Positions 46,701-57,911 of a DNA stretch of 64,000 bases are shown piece by piece. The notes beneath the pieces were generated by a model. The model saw only the letters and a list, made by a program, of their open reading frames with translations, was not told the origin of the DNA and ran no database searches. A program made the translations under genes and the position numbers. Numbering within the stretch: position 1 is the stretch's first letter; each line of letters starts with the position of its first letter. Origin of the DNA: Conoideocrella luteorostrata (taxonomy: Eukaryota > Ascomycota > Sordariomycetes > Hypocreales > Clavicipitaceae); contig JASWJB010000073.1 in assembly GCA_032433595.1 (NCBI GenBank), positions 62,001 through 126,000 on the forward strand. Direction: 5' to 3'.

Positions 46701-48028
46701 TTCCATCTGTTGGCGTGGACGAAGTCATAGACCATCCTCTTGCATAACGTTGTCTTCCCAACTCCGGCTCGTCCTCGAATGGAGATTCTGTTCGGTACTA
46801 TCTCGTGGCCATTGAGTTTCTTGCGTAGGCTAAAGACTGTCGCCAAGTCAACTTGCACTGTCTTACCAGAGTCTCAACCTTCTGTCGAGCGAACACTGAA
46901 AAGGGAGAGGAACACTCCGCGCTACTTAAGCTACCAACAATTTCGCCAGGCTTGTCCACAATAGCAAGATTGACATAGCACTGCTCCATAGGCAGAGGCT
47001 CCCCCGAGAGTCGTTCAATTTTAAGCCTTTCCTTGGTATAGTGTTCGTCGCGTATACAATCGTCCGCTCTTTTCAGTAATGTCCCTTGGCAAATTATCTT
47101 GAGATATTGTTGGAGCTTCCCCGCCACTTTCTGATAGTCCGGATCTTCAGGGCCTCAAAACCTATTCGTCGTTATATGAGGTCGATCAAGTGGCAAAGGA
47201 TCCGGAACCATCTGCAAAGTCGCAGAAGATTTATCGACGAGCTATAACGGTCAGCAATCTCCGCCCTGTAATGAACGAAGGGGCGGAATGGAAAGGAGTA
47301 TGGACGGTAGGACTTTTAGGCTCTTACCTGTTTTGATGAGATTGGAAGGTAACGGAAAACTTTATGATAAAGGTTCGTCTGGCCCGTCTCGTCGAAAGTC
47401 ATTACTAGATCGAGATAATCATTTCGACACAACTGAGTGAAGCTACGTGCAAGCTCGTCGACATCAAAGGTGGGTTGTTCTACGGCCTTGAGCATCTTGT
47501 TGACTTCTTGGCCTCGAATGGCAACCCAGGCTTTTAGGCCAGGTACTGCCCAGTTGACAAGATCTTGAAACGAAGCGTCTCCAAAGGGAGTTGCAAGGAA
47601 AACAATGGCGCGTGTAGCTTTTCTGATAGGCAGATAGTTGTGATCAGCTATCACGAGAGCCTTCATCAGAATGATGCCGCCTAGACATGACGCAATAAAG
47701 AGAATCGGCCGGTCTCTTCCTCTTAGGTTGGCGTTCGTTGCCGAGGGCCGTCTTTCGATCCCGTCCAGCAAGAGCCGAGCCAACTCCTCAATCTCCTTCT
47801 GGATCAAGTCCGATCGCTCAAACAGATCAGACGGCCAGTCGCATGTGAAGATGCGAGCTCGTTCAGCTATGTTTGGAGGCATGTTCTTGTCGGCAAGCCA
47901 GTTGACGCCATCATTTGAACTTTGGACCCGGGTTTGGACTTCCAAATCCATGTGTCTGGCGACTTCGTGTCGAGGCCATGGATAGCAATGATATCAACGT
48001 CAGTCTCGTCGTCGGTCTCGTCGTCAAG
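43714..48028 (-). pseudogene. broken NLR receptor: hydrolase-like, NACHT, HEAT repeats
   Basis: Remains of a STAND receptor of the type used in fungal non-self recognition. From the N-terminus: an alpha/beta-hydrolase-like domain (IIAIHGLDTKSPDTW, RARIFTCDWPSDLFER, FIASCLGGIILMKAL) as in SesB-like NLRs; a linker; NACHT with Walker A RGRAGVGKTTLCKR and Walker B RRTLFILDGLDAVS; a winged-helix/EYFAARYY region; then HEAT-like repeats and a unique C-terminus. An intron between about 47215 and 47330 looks normal (CAG|GTAAGA...TTTGCAG). Lesions: stops at 47155-47157, 46341-46343, 45363-45365, 44971-44973 and 44583-44585; frame changes near 47930, 46871, 46395, 45162, 44822 and 44290. Both sides of each lesion keep family sequence, so decay is recent or slow. 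The first exon, upstream of 48028, was not resolved. Confidence 0.88.
44069..45268 (-). repeat. tandem array of about twelve 33-residue HEAT-like repeats
   Basis: Units of about 99 nt (some 102-105) recur with the pattern LS-x-TAIAG-x-I-x-LLQD-x-D-x-VR-x-SAA-x-AL-x-Q-SN. Counted by eye from the recurring Q-S-N-L segment, about twelve units are present. They are divergent rather than near-identical, and several carry the stops and frameshifts listed for the host pseudogene. Confidence 0.8.
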
Positions 48029-49581
48029 CTACAAGGCGGGTGAATCTGAATTAGACTAACACCGTTGCCATGAGCCGTTTCCGGTGGGGAGTTTTGGCGG
48101 AAAGAACGACCCCAACGTCGTCCAAACTGTGCAGCCATAGATCTGCCCTATATTAAACAGACAACAACGACAAATTATGGAAAATACGTCAATGATCAAA
48201 ATCACCAGGGCCAGTTTATTCTTGCCCGGATGCAAGTGCAAAAAAATGTTTGGTTTGGTTTTGGCGCAGGGGTAGATTGCATCTGAAAAATGCTCGGTCA
48301 GCCGTGGCCGGCCTTGGGCTGCGGCCAAGGTTCGGGTGTCACAGTCACCTTGCAAACGGTCATCCCTAGCCAGGGTAATGGCAAACGAGGTTCGCGTTTC
48401 CAGTCAAATTGCGTGTGGGTGAAACCTGAGATATTCTCCCCTGATGAACACGTCACGCCCAATCCATCGCAAGCAGGCAGGGCCTTTTCCCAACATCTAG
48501 GGTTCTCATGTTCTTGAAGCAAATCCCACGTTCCCTGCTAACTTAGCTGCTCAAATCACATTTTGCCATTTATCTCCAGGCCTATCGAGCCGAGTACACT
48601 TGATAACAGACTCCGCCATTGCGCAGCGCAATTTCTACTTCCTTCTTGAGCGCCTAAGTAAGCTAAGTACATAGGTAGGTATTTATTTGATTACCTCTTC
48701 AGCGTCATCATAGAGACAGTACCTGCTCGTTCCTCTACCCTTCCGATAACATATGTATCTCCATGGTCTCGTCAGACAACTTTGCTGCGTCGCCACGTCA
48801 ACATCGGCCGAATGAAGCCATTGCCCACATGTGGCGCGACGCAGCAGGATGCAGTGTTGTTGACCTTGCAGAAAGACCACACGCAAAACAAGCACGTCTG
48901 TGGTCGCCTTCATTTGCTGTCAATGAAACCTACGAGCCCGTCATTTCCTCTGCGCGCCAGAAAATCTGTGGTTTACTCAGCCGCTTATGGTTCGTCGCTT
49001 CCATCTCCAGCTGTAGAAGATTCCCATTCCCCGTCATTAGCTCCTCTCCATCTAAGAACTACCGGGGGGAACGGTGTCTGGTTTTGTGTAACCTCATCAG
49101 AACAGAATAAGTACTTAGTTAATAGGTCATCCGGCGTAATATTGGTCGCTCGGCGGGCCGGTCAGTTAGCGAGTCTATGTACTCCGTAAGGGCCATCTGC
49201 TGCAGACCTTGGCACGTGTCGATAAGATAAGCGTCGGCGCAGGCGTCTCGGCCGATGGGCAGCTTGCCTCACTGTAGCGGCAGACATGTCACCACACTCG
49301 ACATAACTCAACTGCAGTCCAAGTCCACTCCAACTTCAGAGTTTGTCTCTGCATAGTGCGCAAATACCAAAAGAGTACAGTTACCAGACGAAGTGACCAG
49401 ATATTTTGCCCGCCGTCCATCGCCCGTGTGATAGTCCCGAAGATGTAGTCCTGTTTCAACATTCCGCATCACGACCTTGTTAAGCTCGTCTGTCGTTGAG
49501 CTTCCAAGACTCCAACCATCAACTACACCTCATACCAGCAACCATCATTCTCACCGAGTAAAACACCTCTATCCCACAAGA
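48029..49581. other. intergenic, no gene seen
   Basis: May include the unresolved first exon of the NLR pseudogene just above 48028. One CTCCGTA motif at 49182. Nothing else supported. Confidence 0.5.
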
Positions 49582-50385
49582 ATGTCAGACACAAATCCAA
49601 AAGCAGCATCACCTGCACCTGCGTCTATACCCGCACCAGATGCAGCTGGTAGTTCGTCCATCCACGAGCCCGCCGTCGGCGCTGAGCAACAAGCAGCATC
49701 TTCCATTCAACATACCGACGAATCCTCAGCTCCATCATATCCACCTCCCTTCGAACCCTTTTTCACGCTCTTAACCAACACCACCACCGGGTCAACCATT
49801 CACCCCCGCGTCCAATACCTCTTTTCCGACGACGACACCTCGATCCTCGCCAACAATCCAGACCGGGATCCCGACCACCGCGCCCTGGTGGTGGACCTCG
49901 CTCCTGCCCCCGACAACACTAGCTGGTCCGTCTCGTGGGCGTCGAGCCTCAGTCCAGACTTTGCCCTCACAAGTTCTCATGTGGCCGTTCAACACGACGA
50001 CAATAACAACGACGACAAGTCTACCATGCTGCGGCTGGAGGGTGTAGAGCGCGATGCAGTAGAGAGTAGCCGCGGAGGTTCCCGCGGCGGCTCCCGACCC
50101 GCCAGTTTACCCAGCTCAGCAAGTGGCGCTGCTTTGGGAACCCCTGGAGCCCCAGGCAGGGTAGACCTCGACTCGTTAGCTGAAGAGTTTAAGCGACGAC
50201 TCGGTGTGCTGAAAAAAGTTGTGGGTGAGAGCGAGAAGAGGAGACAGATCATGGCGGAACAAGCAGCCAGCTCGTCTGGAGGGGATGTCGCCGTGGAGGG
50301 TGAATCACCTGGAGAGAGAGGATCAGCCGTGCAGGAATCATTGCGTGCTGGATCCTCCGAGGCGGTAGGCTCTAACTGGGGATAA
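49582..50385 (+). CDS. conserved fungal protein of unknown function
   Basis: Single exon, 267 residues. I do not recognise a named family. The N-terminus is Pro/Ala/Ser-rich and probably disordered. A central block, FEPFFTLLTNTTTGSTIHPR followed by VQYLFSDDDTSIL and ALVVDLAP, then SWSVSWASSLSPDFALTSS, resembles a conserved fungal hypothetical protein. The C-terminal third has a short amphipathic helix (LDSLAEEFKRRLGVLKKVVG) and more low-complexity sequence. No signal peptide or membrane segment. The start at 49582 was preferred over in-frame codons upstream because it is an ATG in good context (ACAAGAATGTC) directly before the disordered region. It is convergent with the syntaxin gene. Confidence 0.75.
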   Translation: MSDTNPKAASPAPASIPAPDAAGSSSIHEPAVGAEQQAASSIQHTDESSAPSYPPPFEPFFTLLTNTTTGSTIHPRVQYLFSDDDTSILANNPDRDPDHRALVVDLAPAPDNTSWSVSWASSLSPDFALTSSHVAVQHDDNNNDDKSTMLRLEGVERDAVESSRGGSRGGSRPASLPSSASGAALGTPGAPGRVDLDSLAEEFKRRLGVLKKVVGESEKRRQIMAEQAASSSGGDVAVEGESPGERGSAVQESLRAGSSEAVGSNWG

Positions 50386-51383
50386 AACTTGATGATCATT
50401 CATTTGACGAGGCTTCATGATCTAGCAAGCGTCGTTGACGGACTTAGCTCCTTTTTCTTTCTTTTTTTTTCTTTTCTTTTCTTTTCTTTTTTGTTCAGAC
50501 TTTCTCCGACTTTAGATCTCTATTTTAGTGAATACATGCCATGTCTGGCCGGTTAGTCGGTCGCTACTGGTATTTATGGCGTTGTACAAGGCGAGGACTC
50601 TTGATATCTGTTTTCCTGTCTCGCATAATGCGTATATATATGTATACCTCATTGTATTTAAGATATCAACACACCCGAGATGTTTGTAATCGCAAAATAG
50701 ACTCAAGTGAATGATGAGCTGAAATGAAAGGATTATTACAGTGTATCTCTCAACGCCCCTATGCTATACATATAATAAAAACTCCAGCCAACTTGATCAT
50801 CTGCCCCACCCAGACCTAATTCTTGGCATATGGCTCTGAGGCGTTAGAGTGCCAACTTGTAGCAATCCAACTTATGGCCAAAGGCATACAAAACAGCCTA
50901 ACAATTACGCAATTCGGAGAGCAGAGACGATCCTGCAGCAAAAATAGCGTGCTGAAACAGAACTTCTTCGATGCTTGCACTGTTCAGTCCAATTGGACAT
51001 GTTCCTCTTCCTCCCCTTCCTCCTCTTCTTCTTCTTCCGTTTCCATGTCTCCTATCAGGTAGCAATATACCTGTACCCACAAGGAACAAAAAAGAAGAGA
51101 ATCTAGAGAGTACCACCAAAGTCTGCTAGTTATGACAATGTCGACTTTTATACAATAAAGGAAAACAATGGCCCATCCCGCTGAGGTGTCTAGAGTGAAA
51201 ATAAATAAAATAAAAGTTTCAGAGTAGGCAATTCGGTGTGGACCCATCTGAATGCCATGTTGTATCAGTTCCGCTGCTGGAGACACTGGGCCGGGGCGAG
51301 ACCAGTCACACCTCGTTTCATCCAAAAATTGGGTGAAAAATTGCCAGATCCAACAATCATCTAACCTTCTGTCGTCTGAAGAC
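50386..51383. other. convergent intergenic region with simple repeats
   Basis: Pyrimidine microsatellite (TTTTC)n at 50463-50491 and a CTT/CCT-rich stretch at 51003-51043. No gene recognised. Confidence 0.6.
50463..50491. repeat. (TTTTC)n microsatellite
   Basis: Recurring TTTTC units directly readable in non-coding DNA 80 bases after a stop codon. Confidence 0.75.
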
Positions 51384-52698
51384 TCAGTTGTTCAGTATTT
51401 GCGGAAGGTGGATGCGAGTTTCGGCAATTTGGTGCATCTTCTCAGCAGTGGCTTGGTCAATAGCGGCCCGAGCTTCTAACCGATTGACAGCTGGACCAGC
51501 AGTGCTCAAAAAGCTTGATACCACGGTGTTGGTCAATGATTCGATATCTCGCTTCTTGCCGCCGCTATTGTTGTTGTTGTTGTTGTTCTGGTTGGCTCGG
51601 ATGACGAAAATGTAGATGAGAACCACGATGACGATTATAAGGATGATAGCCACTGTCCAAATGCGATCAGTAAGGTTTCCTAGCGGCCAAAGCCCATCAA
51701 CAGGAAATAATGCTTACCGCAGATACCCAAGCAGATCCACTTCTTCTTTCTCGTCTTTCGTGCAGTGTTGACAGCAACACCAACTTCTTCATTGCCCTTG
51801 TCCAGGTTGTCAACAACCTCCTCTCCCTTCTGCTCAATATCCATCACAGCAGCATCCTGTTGAACAACCATGGTTTCCATATCCTGGAATAACTGTGCCA
51901 GTTCAGTCATCTGCCTCTCAATCTGTTCAAGGGCTTTATGACGGTCCTTCACGGCGCTCAGAGCTGCACGAGCTTCGCCTTGGTTATTACTTCTCATCAT
52001 AGCTTGGGCAAAGACCTGATCAGTGTCCGTGTTTTCGACAGCAGCCTGAACTTCCTCGTTTGAAGCATCTTTGTTAATAATACGGTATTGACGTGCCCTC
52101 TGTTCCTTGGTACGTTTGCGGAAGTCAGCCTCTTCCTGCTTGTGTTTTTCGATGGCAGCCTTCAGGTCATCGCGACAGCGTTGGACTTGTCGATTGTATT
52201 GAGGAGGCCTGGGTGGGAGAGCGCGAATTCGCGCTGCAAGACTTTGGCAGAGGGTCATAGTAGCCTTGAGGCGCGAATCAAGTTGTCTATTGGTATTATC
52301 TGGTGAGGTGTCTGTGCCGTTGAGAAGACGCTGTTTGAGCTTGCCGATGTCTTCGAGGTTGTCCGAGACTGTCCTGATGCCACGGTCAATCTCGGCGATT
52401 TCGTCAAGAAACTTGCGAGTGTCGCCGCCGCCGCTGCCTGCGTAGCCAGCACCTTGAACAAGGGACGCCATCTCCACGTTAGAGCCTACCAGTACCCAGC
52501 TGTTAGCCCTCTAGTCTTTCGTCTATCGACGAATCTGCCAGTGATGCACAATTCTTACCTCCGTAGCCGTCATTCGGACCATAGTTGCTGCCGTTCGTAT
52601 CATATGCTGACCCATAGCCGCCTTCTTGTGGCTGTTGCCTGCGATAGCTGGCAGGACCATTGTCCCGCTGATCATAGGGGTTCTGTCTACCACCGTAT
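51384..52698 (-). CDS. SSO1: plasma-membrane-type syntaxin (Qa-SNARE, SSO family), first exon unresolved
   Basis: t-SNARE for exocytic vesicle fusion. Resolved exons: 52559-52698, 51718-52485 and 51384-51652 (introns 52486-52558 and 51653-51717). The N-terminus is Gly/Asn/Tyr-rich (YGPNDGYGGSNVEMASLVQG). A syntaxin Habc region starts at FLDEIAEIDRGI. The Qa-SNARE motif runs through RQMTELAQLFQDMETMVVQQ to the basic RKTRKKKW, followed by one membrane helix, VAIILIIVIVVLIYIFVI. Unusually, about 70 residues follow the helix, beginning with a poly-Asn run. Exon 52698 opens in phase 2 with an in-frame stop just upstream, so a short first exon with the start codon must lie further up; I could not place it. 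The SSO symbol is by family likeness, not orthology testing. Confidence 0.85.
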
Positions 52699-54608
52699 CT
52701 GTGTGCATTCGTGATGTTAGCTTTCTAGTCAAGGAGCGTGACCTCGTACGATGTCGTGGTTCGACCGAAACGTCAAAGTGATTGAGCTATCAACAATTGT
52801 CTCATGAAAATAAAATAAAATCTCGATCGGACTAACCCGTACTATTTGCGTCACTGTTAGCCGTGTGCTCTAGGCAGAGAGTGCAATAACCACTCCAGAT
52901 ATATCATGATGTAGGCAATTGAACCCAGGATTGGACGGGATGTAACAAGTGAGCTTGGCGCGAGTCCAGCGCGTAATCCCGAGGACTGCAGCCAAACAAG
53001 ATGGCAGCGATGAAGAAAAAAAAGCTGTTTTTGAGGGGGCTGCCCTCAAAACGAAAGTGGGAGTTGTAATACTAACACTCATAGTGGAATCGGAGAGCAC
53101 CTGGCTCTTGAGAAAGTTCTGCCGACGAAAGGATTACTCGGACGCAATCCGCTACAGGTTGGGAATTGAGTTCCACCGGGCAACGAAGAGCGTGTAGATT
53201 CGCGATGTCGAGGGGAGAGTAAGGGACTGTGCCAGAGGTGGAAGCGCAGAAGAGATTGACAGCTGGGATGGAAGAAGATGAAAGCACAGTCCAAACAAGG
53301 GATACGAGAGAGTGCCTTGACCGTGACGTCTGCTTATGGTGGTGGTGGTTGTGGTGGTGGCGGTGGTAAGATGACGGCGACAGGGACGCAATCAAAAAGG
53401 GGCTCAGTCGCCGGCCCAACAGTCGAGTCCACTAGGTAGGGTACCTTATAGTAACCGTCCGGTGTGCCTACGGAGTAAGTACATATTGTGCTACACCAAA
53501 TGGCAGGCGCTGGTTGATGGCACTTAAACTTGGCGCAAAGGCTAACTCGGGTAGTAGGGTCTAAGTGTTAGAAATTGGGTACAAGGACACAGGGGCTGGT
53601 CGGCAAAATCTGGGCCATCTAGTTATGATACGACACTTGGGTCAAACGATGCCACCCACAGTAACAGATACGGAGTAGACTGCCTGAATCATACAATATG
53701 CTCATAATGATTTCCTAGTGCAGCTGCGCTCTCGGAGCCTCCAGAACGGAGCGTGGCATGTCGCCGACACTACAACATCAAACAGAGTCTTTCTGTGGGA
53801 CATGGATATCTTCTCCGGAGAGGGCCTGTTGTAGAACTCCTTGTGGGTCGCAGCCCAGGTCTTCCGGGCGCTGACTGGACAAAATCGCGGAAGACAAGGG
53901 GGAGGGAGGAGACCAAAATGCTGCGCTAGGCATTTCGGTTTCATGTGCAAGATTGATGTTCAGATTTCGTTGGCCATCGTGTTTTGTTTGAGGCTAGGTG
54001 CTAAGTTAGCGAGAGGACCAATACAATGTGCGTGAGCATCAAGTCTTTGCTCAGAGACAGCTGAATCTCCCTCCCTTTCTGTCCAGTCACTGGCGTTCCA
54101 CACGGAGGGTGATGAAGTCAGTCAATACAGAGTACAAATAGTTACCCCAAAATCCATACATAACTATGATTTTGTTCAATCACGTGGAACGGCTGGCTTG
54201 GCATTAATTCTCCCGGCGCCGCATTGTCAGCCAAAAAAAAAGACGCTGAGGTCTCGTAAGCGCAGACTAACTAGTCCACGAATCATACTGTTGTCTACGC
54301 AAAAGATTTCGTCACGTCATCGGCCGTCTCACTGAGGACGGTCACATTCTTTCTTGGAAAATCTAGCAATCTCTCCAGTAACTGCAGAATGTTTCCAGAG
54401 TGTAGTACATAGTACATGCACTGGCTCGGATCTCACCATAGCAGTTTCACGTAGACAGCTGCGATTGCCAACGAAACATGGTCAAGCGCTTGTCAGTTTC
54501 ATTTATGATGTGAATTATTCTCGCCTCCGCTATGAAAAGTATGCTTGGCTTCAACACCATCTCATCGCCAACCCGATTGTCTCGGTACACAGGCTCATCT
54601 TCTAATCG
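52699..54608. other. intergenic 1.9 kb, includes missing syntaxin 5' end
   Basis: The syntaxin start exon should lie in the first few hundred bases. A GGT-rich trinucleotide repeat spans 53338-53367, and motif copies lie at 53469 and 53669. No other gene supported. Confidence 0.5.
53338..53367. repeat. imperfect (GGT)n repeat
   Basis: GGT units with single interruptions, directly readable, in non-coding DNA upstream of the syntaxin gene. Confidence 0.7.
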
Positions 54609-55658
54609 TTATAACACGGCATAAGCCGACACGTAGCTGACACTAAAATCGCTGGGTTTATCAACCAGATTGCTTCGCTGATACTGTGTAATCTTGAATC
54701 GACACTTCTTGTCATCATTAGCTTCCTTGGCAAGAATTTCCAATGCAGCCATAGCTACGCCAATGGGGTGTCTGCCGCAGACAGTATTCTTGGTTTGTTG
54801 GAGGTTGTCAATGAAAGCGTCGTGGCTTCCACTCTTCACGGCATCCATAGCTGCCTCGTCCAGAAGCCTAATGGTTTCGTGGATGGGAGGACCGACGGGC
54901 TTTTTGTCTACCCTGCTAAGTTTGGTCAACTTTGAAGGATTGTTCTCCGGCGAATACACCATGTACTGGAAGTGTGCGCCCCAATGGCAGAAGTCAGAGC
55001 TGATGATGAACGCGTTCTCTTCGTCTTTCAAGTACGGTCCCAAAATCCTGCCCACATTCTTTTCTTCGTCCCGATTATTGTCTCCAATGAGGATGGGAAC
55101 TATGGTAGGGAATTTGTCCGGTGAGCCAAATGTTTGTTCGCAGCGTTTGTAGAGATATGGCAGATGCATTTCTAGAGAATGCTCCGCCGAGTCTCTAGGC
55201 TTGGGGATATCGTCCATTTGACCAGCCTCCTTTACTCTCTGGATCACGTCACGATCAACCGTCAGGTTGCCAAATGGTGTGGCGTATTTACCATACGTAG
55301 TCACAGCACATCCGTCGAGGTAGTATGTATGGGACGGGCCGAGCACAAACACTCGTTTGGCTTTGCTGAGGTCTAAGCATTTATAAGCCCAGGCGGCACA
55401 TGGGCCTGAAAACGTGTAGCCCGCATGGCTATAGACATTAAGATTAGGCGGTTATTCCTAGTTCAGATGACAAAAGAGTCTTTTTGTACAACGCGTTACG
55501 ACTTACGGTGCAATCACAATCCTTGCCCCCTTTATCGGAAGTGATGAACCGTCAACAGTGTCTGGGACCTCGGAGAGGTAATCGTCCAGCTCGCGGTCGA
55601 GCTCATCCGGGGAGGCTACGTACCAGGATCCTGCTTTTCCGGCGTTCCTGGTACCCAT
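54609..55658 (-). CDS. MHO1: MEMO family protein
   Basis: Homologue of human MEMO1, a fold related to class III dioxygenases with copper/iron binding reported for MEMO1; the fungal role is poorly defined. Two exons, 55507-55658 and 54609-55428 (intron 55429-55506, GTAAGT...TAG), give 323 residues, the family length. Metal-site residues are visible: His in APHAGYTFSGP (52), His in LGPSHTYY (84) and the Cys/His pair of NTVCGRHPIG. Other signatures are HSLEMHLPYLYKR and IISSDFCHWGAHFQY. The start MGTRNAGKAGSWY matches the family's N-terminus; open frame upstream of it lacks such sequence. No lesions. Confidence 0.95.
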
Positions 55659-57167
55659 TTCGTGCTGATGAGTGCGTTTGGGGTTGATGAATGCGGGCAC
55701 GAGACGTTGCCTAGATAATCTGGAGGACCGGAATTTAAAGTCAAGAAACGCTGTATCCAGTTTCCTGTCATGGGTTGATGATAAGATCACGAAAGCGTGC
55801 TATCATGTATCGGAGAGGCGGCTGTGACTGCCCCGCTGACGTCTGCGGGGTACACAAGAAGTAAGCTCAACCCAGACCGCATAGTTACAATAATGATCAA
55901 ATTGGCACTGTGCCTCTTACACTTCAAACAGAACACTAGTCTCTTTCTCTCTCTGGGCGTGCACAAATAGGTCGGAGAGGTTATACCATTGGAAGACATC
56001 ACACCGTGCCTGCAGGAATATAATCGTGCAGCCAACCCCCATATTAACCGATAATACGACCCAAGTCTGACTCAGTCCCGTGATTAAGGCATCACAGTCG
56101 CCAGCGTCTAATTTGTCGTGCCTAGAATATGCTTCCCGGTTGCTTCCCATTTCCTCCCCCCATATACCAATTTTGCTTCTTGTGGCCCTAGAACAATGCA
56201 CTGCGTCCACTGAGTTTGTGTTGAAGTTCCTACCTAGACTTAGAGCCGCGATGGACAACTTGCTATCCTCGCGGCCTCCGATGAAGCATGACGAATAATG
56301 ACCACTTACGACGTCCTAAGGCCTAAATTGCTGTTATCAAATTTATTGAGAAAAGCCTCAGTTTCCTCTTCAATTATAACACTAGTAGTACAACCCACCG
56401 AGACCAATATCAGGCTCGAAACACCGAACTACATAGCCATGCCAATGATTTATGTCCAAATCATGTAGCAGAGCATTAAGTCCCAGAAGTGTTGGCAATA
56501 CATTTAGGTTCAGCATTGATTCATGCGTGCCATATTGGAGTCTGTAAATGCAATGTTTCTGAGAAATGGGTACAAGTTGGCGGGTGCAGCGATTTTAGTT
56601 TGATCCGGAGGGCGCAGTGTCATTAGTACTCCTGAGGGTCACTTTACATTCAGATATCATACCACTAAAATGGTGAATTTAACAAGTGGGCAAATAAACT
56701 ATAACAACGATTACAGTAACGCGTTTGTTAGTAATCTTATATCACAGAGTATCAACGTCTACAATGAGGTGGCTGGGTCGCCTTGCAAGACAAAGATAAT
56801 AGCAAGGGGACCTAACAATGATGCATGTCATTTAACTCCAGTATTATGGTCAACTTAATAACATTATTGACATTATTACGACTATTAAAAACAAAATTAA
56901 CCGATGTCCAGTGAGAATACGCCATTTTGTCCAAACATTGTAAACGCAGGGTAGCCAAGCAGCTCTACCTGGCTCAGCACCACCAAGGCCCCCACCTGTT
57001 TCCCAATTAGTGCAGCGGCTGACCAATTAAGTTTGCCAATGGACAAAGCTTGCGGAAAAATTAAAAATCCTTCGCTGCACATTGAGACGGAAAAAAAGTT
57101 CTCGTGAAGAAATACGTGTTAATCGCACTGCATCGCAGCTACCACGACAAAACTTCAGTAACAGAAA
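55659..57167. other. divergent intergenic region
   Basis: 1.5 kb between MHO1 (minus) and GAR1 (plus). An AT-rich block at about 56640-56900 contains a short open frame with no recognisable features. No gene called. Confidence 0.5.
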
Positions 57168-57911
57168 ATGTCATTCAGAGGTGGCCGTGGAGGCGGCTTC
57201 GGAGGTCGAGGAGGCGGTGGCTTTAGAGGTGAGCAAATTTTGATATATATATTTTTTTCGCTGTACCCCAGGCATCGTTTCTGTTGCCAAACAACAATGC
57301 ATCTCTGGAGCCGACAAGACAATAAGGTGGTCAACTGACTTGATGATCAACTAGGAGGACGAGGAGGTGGCTACGCTCCGTCCGGCCCCCCCGCTGAAGT
57401 CCAGGAAATGGGCACTGTTCAACACGCTGTCGAAGGCGAGATGTTCTGCCGCTCCTCAAACGTCAAGATCCCCTACTTCAACGCCCCCATCTTTCTCGAG
57501 AACAAGACCCCCATCGGTAAGGTTGACGAAGTCCTCGGACCCATCAACGAAGTCTACTTCACAATCAAGCCACAAGAAGGAATTGTTGCCACGAGTTTCA
57601 AGTCTGGCGACAAGGTATACATCGGCGGTGACAAATTGCTGCCACTGGAGAAGTTCATACCCAAGCCCAAGGTCCCTGGTGAGAAGAAGCCCAAGCGAGC
57701 GGGAGGTGCTCGGGGTGGCCGTGGTGCCCCTCGTGGAGGACCCCGCGGTGGTGGTCGTGGCGGACGAGGCGGTCCTCGTGGTGGTGGTGGTTTCTCAAGA
57801 GGCGGCGGCCGCGGTGGTCGCGGTGGCTCAGGGTTTGGCGGGGGCTTTGGAGGCCGGGGAGGTAGTCGTGGAGGAGGCGGTGGTTTCCGTGGCCGTGGAC
57901 GCGGTTTCTAG
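57168..57911 (+). CDS. GAR1: H/ACA snoRNP protein GAR1
   Basis: Core subunit of box H/ACA ribonucleoproteins that guide pseudouridylation of rRNA; nucleolar. Two exons, 57168-57228 and 57355-57911 (intron 57229-57354, 126 nt), give 205 residues. A Gly/Arg-rich N-terminus (about 30 residues) and a longer RGG-rich C-terminal tail flank the central Gar1 domain: [40 protein letters not shown], and [18 protein letters not shown]. This arrangement matches yeast Gar1. The intron interrupts the first RGG block at phase 1. A second long frame over the same bases is a by-product of the GC-rich RGG coding. Confidence 0.97.

Noticed and set aside
56670..56858. 62-codon frame in an AT-rich block between MHO1 and GAR1
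   Set aside because: Has an ATG but no recognisable features; too short to support as a gene from sequence alone.
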